A stretch of DNA of 64,000 bases from Karstenula rhodostoma CBS 690.94 (GCA_010093485.1 MU001495.1:310001-374000); one strand, 5' to 3'. Positions 48,149 through 60,251 are shown, counted from the stretch's first letter. A program made the numbers and translations. Notes: generated by a model not told the origin, from the sequence alone.

Positions 48149-51100
48149 GCTCTGACCGCAAGCTTCGCATCAACGGGAACGGCAGGATCAGTGGTAGCGG
48201 GGCTCCATCTAGTGCGACAGGGTCTCCTCACGTACGGTGTAGTGTATACGAGGCGCGTGCGTGCCTGCATTCTCGGTCGCTTCAGCGGGGAAGTATCTCT
48301 ACTTCCTAGGGCCGTTATGCAAGTGCGACATCGGCCCCTTAGCGAAGATGTACTGTTATAGCACACGAGTCAGCGAAAGCGTCAGTGAGGCGGCCACGTT
48401 GTCGTGTATTTCCCTCAGCTGTCCAAGTTCACCCCCACTTCGAAGAGCAAGAACACAAAAAACAATCGACTCGAACGACTCATTGCTCACTCTGTTCGCG
48501 GAAAACACATGTACCAGTACATGGCTGAGAGCAAGCATCAGTCCGACGGGCTAATCCATAATAGCCATCATACCGAAATGTGTGTCACATGTGTATTCAC
48601 CTGCATGGTGGCTTTCGCTACCTGAACCTGAAGCCAGGTATTCCACGTCGCCAAAGACTTGGCGCCGGGAGCCGTCGCGGCGCTTCAACGAGCGCAGTCG
48701 CGGAGGTTCATCTCCCGCATGCTTTCGCCTAATGGCACTGGAAGGCTCGCGAGGACTCGATTGATAGCTCAGTCCCCGGTCTCGATCGGGCACTGCGCGT
48801 TCCTCCACGGACAGCAGCCCTGCTCAAAGGCTTGGAGAATGTAGGATTGGGATGGGATACCGACGCAGACAGCACCGTAGCCATGATCTGGTTTGAAAAA
48901 ACGACGACGACCCTGTCACCATGGCGAAGTTGACGAGACTGGCAATGGGCGCTTTGGTCGCTTTTACATGGTACACGGCATACTCTCATACCATCACGCA
49001 GCGACTAGACTTTGAGACGTCGCAAGGTACGAAGCTCGACGATACCGTTTCGAGCAGTAGGTGCATGGCTTGGCTTTCTCTCGCTCTTTCGCTACCTGTC
49101 TTGCAGGTCCAGGGTCTCCCATCATGCACTTATCATAGTTGCGGTATCTTATGTGACGTCCAGTGCAGATCTGGCATGGTAGACATGCGGCTTTGCAATT
49201 TAAATTGCTGGACAATGGCAACGTGCCTTATCAGTTGGATGTGAAGCTGGCGATTATTCGATTGCATTTGCATCACGCCGGCTCCACGATTTCACTGGCC
49301 GGAAGGAGCTGATATGTGCGGCAGACGACGCACATATTAAGGCGTGCTCAGAACAGCCCGCGTTCTCTGGTGTACGAGACGAAGACAGGAATGGCGGTGG
49401 CTCGCCGTCCGCTATCTCCTAGAGTGCGCCTCTCTTGTGTCCGGCCCGCGTCTTCCTCCGATGCCAGGACACGATTGAGCCGCGAGGAAAAGTGAAGCTG
49501 CTCCCAGCAATGGCAACGTGCCAACGGGGGTGCATCGTTCTGTAGCACACAACCTATCGACGGCAGCACATGGATGCCGACTGGTCACTTTTTGGCACGA
49601 CCACGACACGGATCCACCGAGTCGACTGGCGATCGGCACCAGCGTCGTCGATGCGCCCGGCTGTCCCGCTTTCTCGCGCACTCTTGCACGGATGGGATGG
49701 ACGATGGAGCGGGCTTGAGGTGATTACCGGTGCATGGGTTGCACGACCTCACTCTTGAGGAGAAAGCATTTCCCCGCCTCCACCTCCGCCTACGCCTACG
49801 CCCACATCCACAGGCCAAAGGGCCGTCTTGCGGTCAGTACCCGCTGGTACCTCGGCGTATGTACCGTACGTGGCGTTGCTCTGGCATGGCTGACGGCTGG
49901 TCCTATACGGTATTTTGGAGGCGCTGCTCGGTCGTCAGAAAATGTCATGGCGAGTAGACAGGCTTGAGACGACGATAAGCTCAACCTGCACCTCCGGCCC
50001 AGGCGTGCGGTAACGGTATGGCACTCGATATTTGGACAATTGTCTCGGTAGAGTGCCGCCATGCCCATGCATGGTCAGGGCGTGGCCCACTGTGGCACTC
50101 GACTAACCCGCCGCTCTGCAGAAGGCACATCCTGGTCGAGCGCCCACACGTACCTACGTACCGCACGCCGCACGCGCTACCGCTTCGTCGATGCGCTCTA
50201 CCGGCGTCGCACCCTTTCCTGAGGCGGCATATATTATGAGCTGTACGTTGACATTGGCCCCGATCGACGTGTGCTCGCACGCAATGCCAACCGTCAACCC
50301 GACCACTCCCCTTTCCAACGCGATCCATCGTGCTCGGGACAGGAGAGTACGAGAGCGTGGTCGCGTCAGACAATGGAGCCCAATGCGTTTTCTTACCAGC
50401 TAGAGCAGGCAGCATCGGCTCTGGGCATTGGTGCAGAAGGGCCTGGTGGAGCATGTCATGGCTGGAGGGCAGCATTCGCTCCGTCCATGGAAGGACCTCT
50501 ACGCGCGACCGTCTCGGCCAGCCCGCATATCAGCCTGAACCGTCGTCCTGCGCTACCTCTGTCGAGGGAAAATTGGCCCGCTGCAGCTACCGGTAGCCAT
50601 GCTTCCCGTCCGACAGACTGCAGCCAGATACCGCGTACTGTCCTGTACTGCACCTGTACTGCACTCCACTGAACCTTGCCGTCATGCAGCCGACATGAAC
50701 CAAGATCCAGCGCCGACGCCAATACTGCCTTATCGCAGTTGCACAGCGCCCATTTGCTGTCAGAAAGCTCTCAACAGGCCATGCGCTGCGGCGCCAGGAG
50801 CCCTCGAGCTGCTGATCCGGTAGAAATACCGTCTACAGTCAGTCACCCATCCCATATGGTGCGGGAGACTGGTGCGCCCCACCTCGCAGGGGGCACGTTA
50901 CTTGTAAAAGACCTCTCGAGGGCTTTGCGAACCTTGACGAGCTAGTCTCCGAACCATATGGGTGACTGTACCGTCCAACGAGGTGCATGTCTAGCCTTGG
51001 TGGCCCAAGCGACTCATGCCATCATCCATCGCATGCTTGCTCCGCCTGGCCCGAGCACATCTCGTTACAGCAACAGATCTGGCTTCATCCATGGATCTTA

Positions 51101-51429
51101 TATAACAGCTCAACGGGGCTAAAGAAAAGAGGCTACGCGATGCAGCAGCCATCCCGACAAGTGCTTGCTCTGCGCATCCCTAACCATGTACTACCCGCCA
51201 AATTGACCCGCCGAGCAAATGGCGTGGATGCTCTGCTTCATTCTTCTACCACTGCTATCTCGCGCCGACGCACCAAGCAGAAAGAGCCTGGCCTAGCTTG
51301 CCGTCATTGCGGGTAGTTTCCAACATGTATATCAGCCTCCACGTCTCCCGTGGGGTGGTCTATCCAGCTATCTCCTCTGTTTTCCTCCTTCCCCATCCCT
51401 CCCGTGCCTAACCATCAAACTCTTTCGTA
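48149..51429. other. 3.3 kb with no supported gene
   Basis: Open frames on both strands are short and conflicting. An isolated open stretch on the plus strand near 49187-49290 (LDNGNVPYQLDVKLAIIRLH) looks coding-like but has no partner exons I can find. An imperfect inverted repeat is listed separately. Confidence 0.45.
50841..50968. repeat. Imperfect inverted repeat, about 25-bp arms
   Basis: Left arm 50841-50870 (AGTCACCC, then ATATGGT, then GGAGACT) matches the reverse complement of 50944-50968 over nearly all bases, apart from one 5-nt and one 1-nt gap. The loop is about 73 nt. It could form a hairpin or be the ends of a small non-autonomous element; no target duplication is obvious. Confidence 0.7.
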
Positions 51430-52821
51430 ATGGCCCCGTCCGCCTTAGCAGATATCTATCCTATCCCTGCGCGGCACTACTCCAAGCCTCCTACTGTAGT
51501 TGCATCCGTCCTGTATGGGCCAAGGGATTTACGACTCGTACGTTTTCCGCTTTCCCTGTTCCGTCCACTACATCCCACACTCCCACTGTTCGTGGGGGTC
51601 GTTCGTGTCGTACACAGAGGCTAACGCTACCAAACAGGAAACCCGACACATCTCAGACCCGGGACCCCATGAAGTGCAGGTCGCTATCAAAGCTACTGGC
51701 GTGTGCGGGAGCGATGTCTCTTACTACAACAAGTTCCGCAACGGCGATCTCCAGGCCGTGCAGCCGCTATCTCTAGGCCACGAGTCTGCGGGGGTCGTAG
51801 TCGCCATCGGCGAGGCTGTCACTGGATTCCAGATTGGCGAGCGCGTGGCGCTCGAAGTCGGTGTGCCGTGCGACAACTGTCGGTCATGTCAGCGAGGTCG
51901 ATATAACCTTTGCCCGGGCATGAGGTTTCGGAGTAGCGCCAAATCTGTGCCTCATTTTCAGGGTACGCTCCAGGAACGCATCAATCACCCCGCTAAGTGG
52001 TGCCACAAGTATGTCTTGCAGGAGCCGTTGGAAAAAGCAAAAAAGCCTAACGTGCCACGCTAGAATCCCCCAGCATGTCTCCATGGAGTCTGCGGCTCTG
52101 CTCGAGCCCCTCTCGGTTGCGATCCATGCTACTCGCAGGGCGTCAATCGAGCAAGGCGACACGGTGACCGTTTTCGGTGCCGGCACCGTGGGCTTGCTGA
52201 CGGCAGCTATGGCCAAGATGTCAGGTGCTACGACAGTAGTAATTGCCGACATCGACAGCGGGCGCGTAAACTACGCTCTAGCCAACGGCTTCGCGCACAA
52301 GGGCTACATCGTGCATCCGCGAAGACACCTGTCTGAGACGGCGGAGAAGCTGGCCGCTGCAAAAGAGGTCGCCGAAGACGTGATGCAAATCGCTTCGCTG
52401 AACGATGCGGATTTCGAAGGCGCCGACGTGACCTTAGACTGCACGGGAAAGGAAATTTGCATGCAGGCCGGACTCTACGTAAGTCGCCCTCACCGCCACA
52501 AGGAGAAATCCAATGCTAACCTTCACACAGTCAACCAGACCCGGCGGCAAGCTCATCATGGTCGGCATGGGAACCCCCATCCAAACCCTCCCCATGTCTG
52601 CCTCGCATCTGAAAGAAGTCGACATCATCGGCATCTTCAGGTACGCAAACACGTACCCTACCGGCATCAAAATCCTCTCCTCGGGCGCACTACCCAGTCT
52701 CGACAGCATGGTCACGCACCGGTTCCGTGGACTCGCTGCCGCAAAGGAAGCTTTCGAACTCGCGGGGAAAACGACAGATAAGGACGGCAGATTGGTGCTC
52801 AAGATCCTCGTCGAGAACTGA
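51430..52821 (+). CDS. Zinc polyol dehydrogenase (sorbitol/xylitol/arabinitol type)
   Basis: Medium-chain NAD-dependent enzyme that oxidises sugar alcohols to ketoses. Four exons (51430-51537, 51638-52008, 52064-52478, 52531-52821) give 394 aa. Catalytic zinc ligands are Cys59 in GVCGSD and His84-Glu85 in GHESAG. The structural zinc site is Cys114, 117, 120 and 128 in VPCDNCRSCQRGRYNLC. MRFRSSAKSVPHFQGTLQER is the signature of the sorbitol/arabinitol dehydrogenase group. The Rossmann fold has GAGTVG (198-203) and an Asp at the end of the second strand (IADID), favouring NAD over NADP. The C-terminus STRPGGKLIMVGMG to KDGRLVLKI is complete. Which polyol is used cannot be read from sequence alone. 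Confidence 0.93.
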
Positions 52822-53973
52822 GCGTGTTGAATGTCTGCCCGATGAGTTCCATGTTCGCACTATACATACCCCTTTCTTCGTGATGCTTTCAGCGACGTGC
52901 TTTCGCTTTCGCTTTATTGTTATGGTTTGATTGGGCTGAGAGATCAAGAGTTAGAAATAGAGGTATGAGGGTTGGTTTCTGGCGTTGGAATGGGCTTCTT
53001 TAACGAGCTGTATGTTTCTCACTTTCGTTCGATACAGGTGGAGATACCAGGTTTTTGTTACGTTCGGGCCCAGTCGGTATGGGTGGTTGGGGTGGAATGA
53101 GTGGGTTGGGGCGCGGTGTAGAGAGGAAATTGCAAGACACGCTAACTTTGATGGGGGTAAAGGTAATGGGACATGGTAGAATGCAGTGGGCAAATGTATC
53201 ACGTCAACTGATGAATCTGGTGCGTTGCTTAGTCTGTGAAAAGTTGGCGCAAAACTTGCCCTTCGCGGGAGTTTGACTCGTTCGTTGTCATCCCCGGTAT
53301 CAGAAGATCAAACTTCACAACACCCTTGCTACATTCGTATTCGCCACCCTCCGACTTCCTAGTACCTCGCGTGAAGTATCCTTCCTCTCGCGCAATGATC
53401 GTCCTTCTCCCGGCATATCAGACCTAAACTCCCAAAGGCGATGATGAGCCGCACGCTGTCAATGTGAGACGGTCGTAGCCAAGACGAAGGTAAGATCTGC
53501 TACGTGCATCCCCGCGGTACCGTCGGTCCGACACTGTGCACGAGGACACAATGGGTGGGCTTCAGCGAATGGGATTTACGAGACGGCAATGGGTGTTAGT
53601 GCGGAAGGGGCAGCGATCCCACTGCCCCTCGTCATCCGATGTCTGTTGGTTGGGATGGTAGTTGGTATGGAGGTGAAGGACGTGACAATGAGAGCGCAAT
53701 GTGATTGGCTGACATAAATTGCTAGCTGCGGTGGTATCGCGTCGCCAACTCGGGGAGAAGGTTGAGTGAGACGCGTGATCACGTGCTACGGAACATGGAT
53801 AGACCGGGCTCCGTTGACAGTCGCTGCTGCCCGCGTTGGTTGGAGCTGCCTAGTCTAATCGACAGCTCCCCGCGCTCGCCTCTACAACTACAAGCAGCAC
53901 CACGCTTTGGGCTTCTCTCACACAAACGCACATTCCGATACGCAACCCCTCATAGACACACGCAGCCGAAAAC
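52822..53973. other. Intergenic, nothing recognised
   Basis: 3' end of the dehydrogenase gene and promoter of CSN6. G-rich strand bias around 53060-53110; no coding signal. Confidence 0.5.
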
Positions 53974-55338
53974 ATGGCGGGAGATTCTCAGAATCCTCTC
54001 GTATCCAACACGCGCGCTTCGGACACAAGCCCTACGGTGCAGCTGCATCCGCTGGTGCTTCTCACCATAACCGACTGCATAACGCGACATACGCTTCGAC
54101 AACAAGAAGGACCTATAGTCGGAGCCATTCTTGGTCAGCAGAATGGCCACGAGGTTACTATGGAAGTTGCTTTCCAGGCGAAGCTGGTGTCGAATGAGCA
54201 CGGCGAAGTAGTCCTTGATGACGAGTGGTTCATGAAGCGGTTGGATGACTGTACGTGTGCTATGCCCGAGCTCCGAATGAGCACGGCTGATATTGCAAAA
54301 CATGGAATTGTTGCTAACTGTACAAAAGACAAGGACGTCCACAAGCAACCGCAGCTTGACATTGTTGCCTGGTTCACACTCGCCCCGCTCACGGGCCCAA
54401 CTCCGCAAATACTACCCATCCACAACCGCATATCAGAGCTCACCGACTCACCAATCCTGTGCCTCTTCCACCCCTCCGATGCATACTCAGAAGCCACGAC
54501 TGCCGGAAAGCTGCCCCTCACTCTGTACGAGACCGTCTACGAGAGTGCAGCTGGCGGCCCCAATGACAAGGCGATGGACATCGATGGTGCTGTGCAGAAC
54601 AAGGCGCTGAAGTTCAGGGAGCTCGTATATACGGTTGAGACGGGCGAGGCAGAAATGATTGCCGTGGACTTCGTGGCTCGCGGAGGTGGCAACGCTACAG
54701 CCGTCGAAGGCTCATCCGCTGCGTCCAAGGGCAAAGCAGGCAAGGCTGTAGAGGAAAAGGACAAGAAGGCCAAGGGCAAGCAGAAAGAGTCACCCAAGGA
54801 GGAGACCATCGACGAGTCTGCCGTGTTGACAGCCGAAGACGAGGAGCTGTTGTCAACACTGACCGCGAAGATCAACGCCATCCGCATGCTGGGCCGCCGC
54901 ATCTCGCTCCTCCGCACCTATCTCGCCTCTCTCCCACCATCCTACCTCTCCGACCCTTCCCTCACACTGGACCCCACTCCATCCAACGACCACCCTCTCC
55001 CGCTCAACCACTCCATTCTCCGCAGCGTCTCCGCCATGCTTGCCCGCATCAACATCCTTGCACCGCCCGACGTGGAAGCTTTCACACTCGAGTCTCAACA
55101 AGAAGCTTCAGACGTCCAGCTCGTCCAACTGCTTTCATCCATCACCAATTCCGTGTCTGCAGCGAGGGATCTGGGCAAGAAGAGCCAAATTGTCGAGTCC
55201 GGTAAGAGCCAATCTAGGAGAGGGGCTGGTGGAATGGGCTCGATCATGGGCGGAGGATATGAGGGCGGTGGGCAGTACTTCGACACGATTATGGGAGGGG
55301 GAACGTCGCGGCAGTTCAGCGCGGACCGATGGGGCTGA
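53974..55338 (+). CDS. CSN6: COP9 signalosome subunit 6 (CsnF)
   Basis: The COP9 signalosome removes Nedd8 from cullin-RING ligases; subunit 6 is the inactive MPN partner of CSN5 and controls development in filamentous fungi. A single exon encodes 454 aa. The MPN domain covers about 20-220: VQLHPLVLLTITDCITRH, then GPIVGAILGQQNGHEVTMEV, then LDIVAWFTLAPLTGP and the conserved NRISELTDSPILCLFHPS. No JAMM zinc motif (HxHx7SxxD) is present, as expected for CSN6. A Lys/Glu-rich insert of about 50 residues (240-290) interrupts it and may be species-specific. The C-terminal helical part starts RMLGRRISLLRTYLASLPPS and ends in a Gly-rich tail. The start is the first ATG, just after a pyrimidine tract. 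Confidence 0.93.
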   Translation: MAGDSQNPLVSNTRASDTSPTVQLHPLVLLTITDCITRHTLRQQEGPIVGAILGQQNGHEVTMEVAFQAKLVSNEHGEVVLDDEWFMKRLDDCTCAMPELRMSTADIAKHGIVANCTKDKDVHKQPQLDIVAWFTLAPLTGPTPQILPIHNRISELTDSPILCLFHPSDAYSEATTAGKLPLTLYETVYESAAGGPNDKAMDIDGAVQNKALKFRELVYTVETGEAEMIAVDFVARGGGNATAVEGSSAASKGKAGKAVEEKDKKAKGKQKESPKEETIDESAVLTAEDEELLSTLTAKINAIRMLGRRISLLRTYLASLPPSYLSDPSLTLDPTPSNDHPLPLNHSILRSVSAMLARINILAPPDVEAFTLESQQEASDVQLVQLLSSITNSVSAARDLGKKSQIVESGKSQSRRGAGGMGSIMGGGYEGGGQYFDTIMGGGTSRQFSADRWG

Positions 55339-55836
55339 GCTGAGCTCAGTATCTAATGCATGAGTTCTGCAGTCAGCTAACGATCGGTGTAGAGCGCACT
55401 GGCACCGGAAACTCGCCGCCTTCGCTTTCTTCGTCCATCGGTCTGGCGTTTCCGGATATACCGAAACCCAAATTTCACAGTGCGTCTTCGGACCCTGGAA
55501 GCGAATTTGAGGAGCGGCGGATGAGCTTGTGAGTGGAGTAGGTGGGATAGCGATTGGGTGTCAGGAGATAGCGCATCAGGAACACACCCAGTACATGGTC
55601 GTAGACTTATGAATTACGAAAGCGTTTGCATGGATGTAGCTGGCGCTTTGAAACCGCGTTCCCGGTCAAGCTCGGAACTTTTCATTGATGAATGTACTTA
55701 GAAGTGTTCGTCGAGATGTTCTTGTGCATTTATTACTTTTTTGAGTGACTGGCTAACGACGGCCTTGCCGATCATACAACACATTGGTACCACAGAGACA
55801 GGCCAAGAAATTAATGCCATTTCCAATTGCCTTTAT
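55339..55836. other. Convergent 3' regions
   Basis: Between the stops of CSN6 and the DNA polymerase. A short open stretch (about 55374-55532, ending SDPGSEFEERRMSL) follows a CAG acceptor-like site and might be an alternative last exon of CSN6; weak evidence. Confidence 0.35.
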
Positions 55837-57996
55837 TCAATCCGTACACCGCATCTCGGGCGGCACAAACTCCAGCCCCAAGCCCTCAAAGACGCTCCTC
55901 TCGGCCTCCTCGGGCGTGCCCTCCACCCCCGCCTCCCCCTCCAGCAGCACCACCTCCCCCGTCTCCCGACTCCGAACCCCACTACTATCAAACTTCCACC
56001 CCTTCTCGTACTTTGCGTACCGCCGCAGGTCCCGCTGGAACGTCGTGCCCCCGCTCCACCCCAGGACGGCGCACCCCACGGTGCGCCACGGCGCGACGAT
56101 GATGTCGACCCTGCGGTGGACGTTTGGGTTCTTCGCGTTCGGATTGGCGGCGAGGTCGGTCTGTTTTGTGGGCCAGGAGGGGTGCTGCCAGACGACGAGG
56201 GCCTTGTCGAGGGTGTCGAAGCCCGGGCCGGCGGCGGCTTTTGTCGCGCGGAAGGGGAGCGTCGTCTGCCCGCGGGAGGTGTTGTGGAGGCTGAGGGTGA
56301 GGGTGTGGGTGATGCACTGTTCGTTTTCGAGGGAGGTGACGATGTCGCGGACGAGGTGGGCCGTGGCTGCGAGGTCGGGGTGTGAGACGATGATGTCGAC
56401 GTCGCCCGAGGCTAGCTTGCCGCGGCGGTAGCCGCCCACGATGGTGACGGTGATGCGCTCGTCGCGGAGGCGGACGGCGTGCTGCCGGACGACGGCGGCG
56501 ATGGCCTCGACTTCGGCCCGGGGGATGCCGCGGAGGAACTCGTCGTAGTACTTGACCCCGATCTGCTGCACTCGGTCGAGCTCGTTCCAGCCGTACTCGA
56601 TGACGTCGTCTAGGTCCAGCCACCCCTTGTTGTAGTAGAAGTTGCGCGTCGTCTTCGCGCCCACGCCCCAGATGTCGTAGAAGGCACGCAGCACCTTCAT
56701 GGCCTCGTCGGCCTCGTAGTCCTCGACGGCCTGGATTTTGCCCGTGTTCTTCCATTCCACGAAGAGCACGGCGGTTTTTTCGTCGCAGCCCGGGAGCCGT
56801 GCGAGTTCGCGCGGGTGCCGCAGTTTGTGGGGGTATGCAGCGATGGAGGCGATGATGGAGGAGTAGGCGCGGACGCCGATGGCGTCGTCGATGAGGGTGC
56901 GCGCCGTGCGGATTCTCTTGAGCTGCTCGATGAAGTCTTGGTTGGGCGGATTGGCTGGGGTGAAGCGCTGGCAGGCATACTTGACGCCGTTGACGACCCA
57001 GTCAGGGGGCGGCGGGAGGTCGCTGTCTTCGCCTTCGTAGTCGCTTGTTGTTTGTTGGAGGAGGTAGGCGGTGTGGTAGGCGAAGGTGGGTTTGGTGGCA
57101 CTAGAGGCGTAGGATTTGCCTTCGAATCTGCGGGAGCCGTGGCCATCGTTGTGCTGGTGGTTGTAGGGGCGTTTGGGGGTTGTAGCTGTGGCGTCGTCCT
57201 TTGCTCGGTCTAGAATGTGCGGTGATGCTTGTGGACGCGTCGCCAAGTGGGTCTGAGACACTGATTTGAGAGGGGCCGTAAAGTTGGCCTTGATTGAGGT
57301 GTAACTCGTATCTAGCGGAGCTGGGGGCCGCTTCTTGATTTTGCACCTGTAGATTAGGTTTTCTCCAAGCGGGACCAGACGGCCTGCGGAAAGGCATTCG
57401 TCAAGCCAGTCCACTTTGATCACCCAAAGGATGTCGTCTTCGGAGACGTTGTCGAAGATTGGAGACGATGCAGCAGGATGCTCGTCCGGTATTACTGGCG
57501 AAGTCATTGGGGTATCTCGGAGTCTTGCTGGCGCTTCATCCTCGGTTTCAGACTCTTCCTCGGTTTCCTCTTCTGTCGTCGACCCTTCGTCGTGAATAAT
57601 AATAGGCTTGCTTGTTGCGCCTGAAACTCTTGCCCTTTTCCGTGGAGTGTGCTGCTGTTCGGGGCTCGCCGCTCTCTTTGCCTGGACCACGTCTTTCGTC
57701 TCTTCTACCTCGAACTTTCGAGACCGCAATTCAAACTCTGCCCTCCGCCGCGCGCCCACCTTGCCAATAAGAATTTTAACCTTCGAGACATCAGCGGTCA
57801 GCTGCGCACCATGACGGCGCAACGTTGCTTTGACCTTGACCTCCTCGTCGCCCTGGAAGTGCGTACCGAGAGTGCCAATCGGCGGGATGCTGCTCAGATC
57901 GAGACCTGGTACGGTGAGGCGTCCTTCGCTCGAGGAGAAAGACCCAAGGTTTGGGACACAGTCTTCCATATTATTGAAGGTAACGTGATGGACCAA
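55837..57996 (-). CDS. POL4: X-family DNA polymerase (Pol IV/mu-lambda type) with BRCT
   Basis: Fills gaps in end joining and base excision repair. A single exon encodes 719 aa from the first Met (an alternative Met lies at 57969). The N-terminal BRCT domain is split: RRHGAQLTADVSKVKILIGK (about 60-80) and DDILWVIKVDWLDECLSAGR (187-206) flank an acidic insert (105-185, including TTEEETEEESETEDE). The 8-kDa/fingers region (about 350-500) has ARTLIDDAIGVRAYSSIIAS and the GVGAKTTRNFYYNKGW helix-hairpin-helix. The palm has GGYRRGK (521-527) with the metal-binding Asp pair DVD (532-534), and the third Asp in RRVDIIVAPW (631). The nucleotide-site motif GWSGGTTFQRDLRRYAKYEK is complete. All catalytic residues are present. 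It is convergent with CSN6. Confidence 0.95.
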   Translation of the reverse strand: MVHHVTFNNMEDCVPNLGSFSSSEGRLTVPGLDLSSIPPIGTLGTHFQGDEEVKVKATLRRHGAQLTADVSKVKILIGKVGARRRAEFELRSRKFEVEETKDVVQAKRAASPEQQHTPRKRARVSGATSKPIIIHDEGSTTEEETEEESETEDEAPARLRDTPMTSPVIPDEHPAASSPIFDNVSEDDILWVIKVDWLDECLSAGRLVPLGENLIYRCKIKKRPPAPLDTSYTSIKANFTAPLKSVSQTHLATRPQASPHILDRAKDDATATTPKRPYNHQHNDGHGSRRFEGKSYASSATKPTFAYHTAYLLQQTTSDYEGEDSDLPPPPDWVVNGVKYACQRFTPANPPNQDFIEQLKRIRTARTLIDDAIGVRAYSSIIASIAAYPHKLRHPRELARLPGCDEKTAVLFVEWKNTGKIQAVEDYEADEAMKVLRAFYDIWGVGAKTTRNFYYNKGWLDLDDVIEYGWNELDRVQQIGVKYYDEFLRGIPRAEVEAIAAVVRQHAVRLRDERITVTIVGGYRRGKLASGDVDIIVSHPDLAATAHLVRDIVTSLENEQCITHTLTLSLHNTSRGQTTLPFRATKAAAGPGFDTLDKALVVWQHPSWPTKQTDLAANPNAKNPNVHRRVDIIVAPWRTVGCAVLGWSGGTTFQRDLRRYAKYEKGWKFDSSGVRSRETGEVVLLEGEAGVEGTPEEAERSVFEGLGLEFVPPEMRCTD

Positions 57997-59141
57997 TGGC
58001 TGCTGAGCAAGGGCAGAACTAGGATGGGTCTAGAAAACGGCTGCGAGGTCTTCGCGTTCGAATAATCATGCTAACGGATCGAACAGTCATGGTCCAACGA
58101 ACACAAAAGAAAGCAATGTGATAGACTACGCGCCACAGCAAGGGCGTGAAGAGGTTGGCAATGCTATTCCGAGCGATGACGACAGGGTGAGGTCGGTGGA
58201 AGCTAGTAGGCCGAGGCCTCGTCGTGCTTGGCGGGGCGCTGACTAAGATGGACACGGCGTGCAATTCTCCGCCTCCAAGCGCAACCCTGTCATTCAACCA
58301 ACCGCTCTTGCTGATGCAATCCCGCCGCTACGTTTCAACTACATTGAAACATATCATCCCGCTTCCAACCCGCGTCAATATCTGCCGTTGGCCATGATCG
58401 AGCGACGGTCATTTAAGCATGATTATGATCAGCTCAGTGTTGCCATCAATCACGACAACGCATGAAGCCCAAGTACAGTCAGGATACCGTTTCCCAATTT
58501 GCGTTACAGCGCGCGTGTCTTATCGAGCGAATGACCAGAACAAGACAAGCCACCAAACCGTTGAAAATGAAACAACGGTAGCCATCGAACCACGCGCGGG
58601 CTCCGGACTCCACCCTTGCGTGCCATCCCTCTGAACCACTCTCACGCGTCCTCGGTGCGCGCTCCAAGCATTCTGAGGCCGCCGCGGCTCATGCGCCTTG
58701 CCATGGAATTCTGCGCTCGCTTGTGCTTCGGGCAAAGCGAACCGTGTAATCCTGCCAGGCCGCACCCAGGGTCTTTCCTTACCGAAGATCCTGTCCCCTT
58801 CAAATGCTGACTTGCCTGTTCGGGGGTGGACCAAGGGAGTACTGGCTTGACGGCCGTCTGGGATATAAGAGGATGGGTGTACTCGAGCAGAGACGGGCAG
58901 GCGAGCCTAGGCATTCGTACTCACACTCTTTACTCTTCATCTAGACGGCCCTGCAAGGCGGGTATTTGCCGTGTCCTCTCGCTGTGCGCGTTTACGTTCC
59001 CTCTTTTCATCTCTTCTCGACCCTCCTTCCGTCCCGTCCTTTCTTTCTTGACGAAAGTCGTGCGCTCTTGACAACCCTACTTGAGAAACTGTCGCTTGCT
59101 CGAAGAATAACCTCGATATCGCGACCACCGAACCGCCCACC
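57997..59141. other. Divergent promoter region, nothing else seen
   Basis: Between the polymerase and the small secreted protein. Overlapping frames of 60-104 codons on both strands lack any motif. Confidence 0.5.
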
Positions 59142-59691
59142 ATGCGCTTCTTCACCCCACTAGCCTTCATGGCCTTCGCCATCTCCGTCAGCGCAGTCCC
59201 CATCACTCCCTCCGCGCCTTCCTTCCAACGCCGCGCCGAACAATTCCGCCTCCAAGGCCTGCAAGAGGTACGTACCCGCCCCACCATCCTCCACATCCCA
59301 TATTAACATTAACACCCCCCAGCACGAAATAGCCGAGAAGCTCACGCTCCCCTCCACCACAATTACCGAGGACGACTCTCCCCTACCCTCTTCCCTCGTC
59401 TCCTCCTTCGGCACAAAACTGCGCACCCTACTGCACTCGTGCTCCGAGGAGGACCACGACGACTACGACGACGTCTCCGGCGACATTGCGCCGGGCTCGC
59501 TGGAGGCACCGCAGATGCTGCCGCGGCCGGTAGCAGCGCTGGGGAAGCCATCCGCGTTGGGTAGGGTTATCGCGCTGCTACGCAAAGGCGACGAGAGTGG
59601 CAACTTTGCGTACGAGGGGAAGGAGCTGGAGTTGCGGCGGCCGACGGGGATGAGGCATTGGGGTGCGGCGGACAAGTGGAGGTTGTTCTAG
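59142..59691 (+). CDS. Small secreted protein, unknown
   Basis: Two exons (59142-59267, 59323-59691) with a 55-nt intron give 164 aa. The N-terminus MRFFTPLAFMAFAISVSAVP is a clear signal peptide. A QRRAEQ dibasic site follows near residue 30, a possible Kex2 cut. The mature part has one Cys only, an acidic EEDHDDYDDVSGD stretch (about 88-102) and basic ends; it is probably disordered. It does not match any family I know. The splice join LQGLQE/HEIAEK keeps phase 0. The 5' untranslated region is pyrimidine-rich, as in other expressed genes here. Confidence 0.65.
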
Positions 59692-60251
59692 GACGTGTTT
59701 TGGAGTGTGCGTTTCGATGGCACTGGTAGCTGCTTACGTTCAATATATTTATCAGCGTTTGACGTTCCCCGAACTGTGGACCTTTCATCACAAACAAACG
59801 TTAACGCGCCGTCGAGAAAACACTCTTCCCCTTGATTCGATTCCTTTCCCATGAGCATATGCACACCATGTGTGTCTCTAGATGTCCGCACCTAAGCCGT
59901 CGTTTTCACCTGCTACACTAGACGGTTTGGGACACTGCAAGCGCGCTTTGAAACATACCATGCATTCACTCTTCTAACGTCCCAAAACCTCACTCCCAAG
60001 GGAAGCTCCACACCAAACGGGCCTGACAGCGCCCATCTACAATCCGCGCCATCGGACACCCTCCGCGCTATTCACATTCCGCGGTCCGCCAAGCAGGGGT
60101 AGATGGTTCGCAAGTGCGCGTACCGTAGGTATTCGAGGAGGACGTGTTGGATACACCAGTCATGATACGGCTCAACGCATACCCCCGTTTCAGGCTCTCT
60201 CTGCACCCACCCATTGGTCCTCCAGCTATCTACCTCGGGGCAGAGCCTCGT
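59692..60251. other. Intergenic, convergent 3' ends
   Basis: Between the small secreted protein and TTI1. No coding signal. Confidence 0.55.

Noticed and set aside
55988..57146. Long alternative frames over the polymerase gene (255 and 149 codons)
   Set aside because: Shadow frames of a GC-rich conserved gene.
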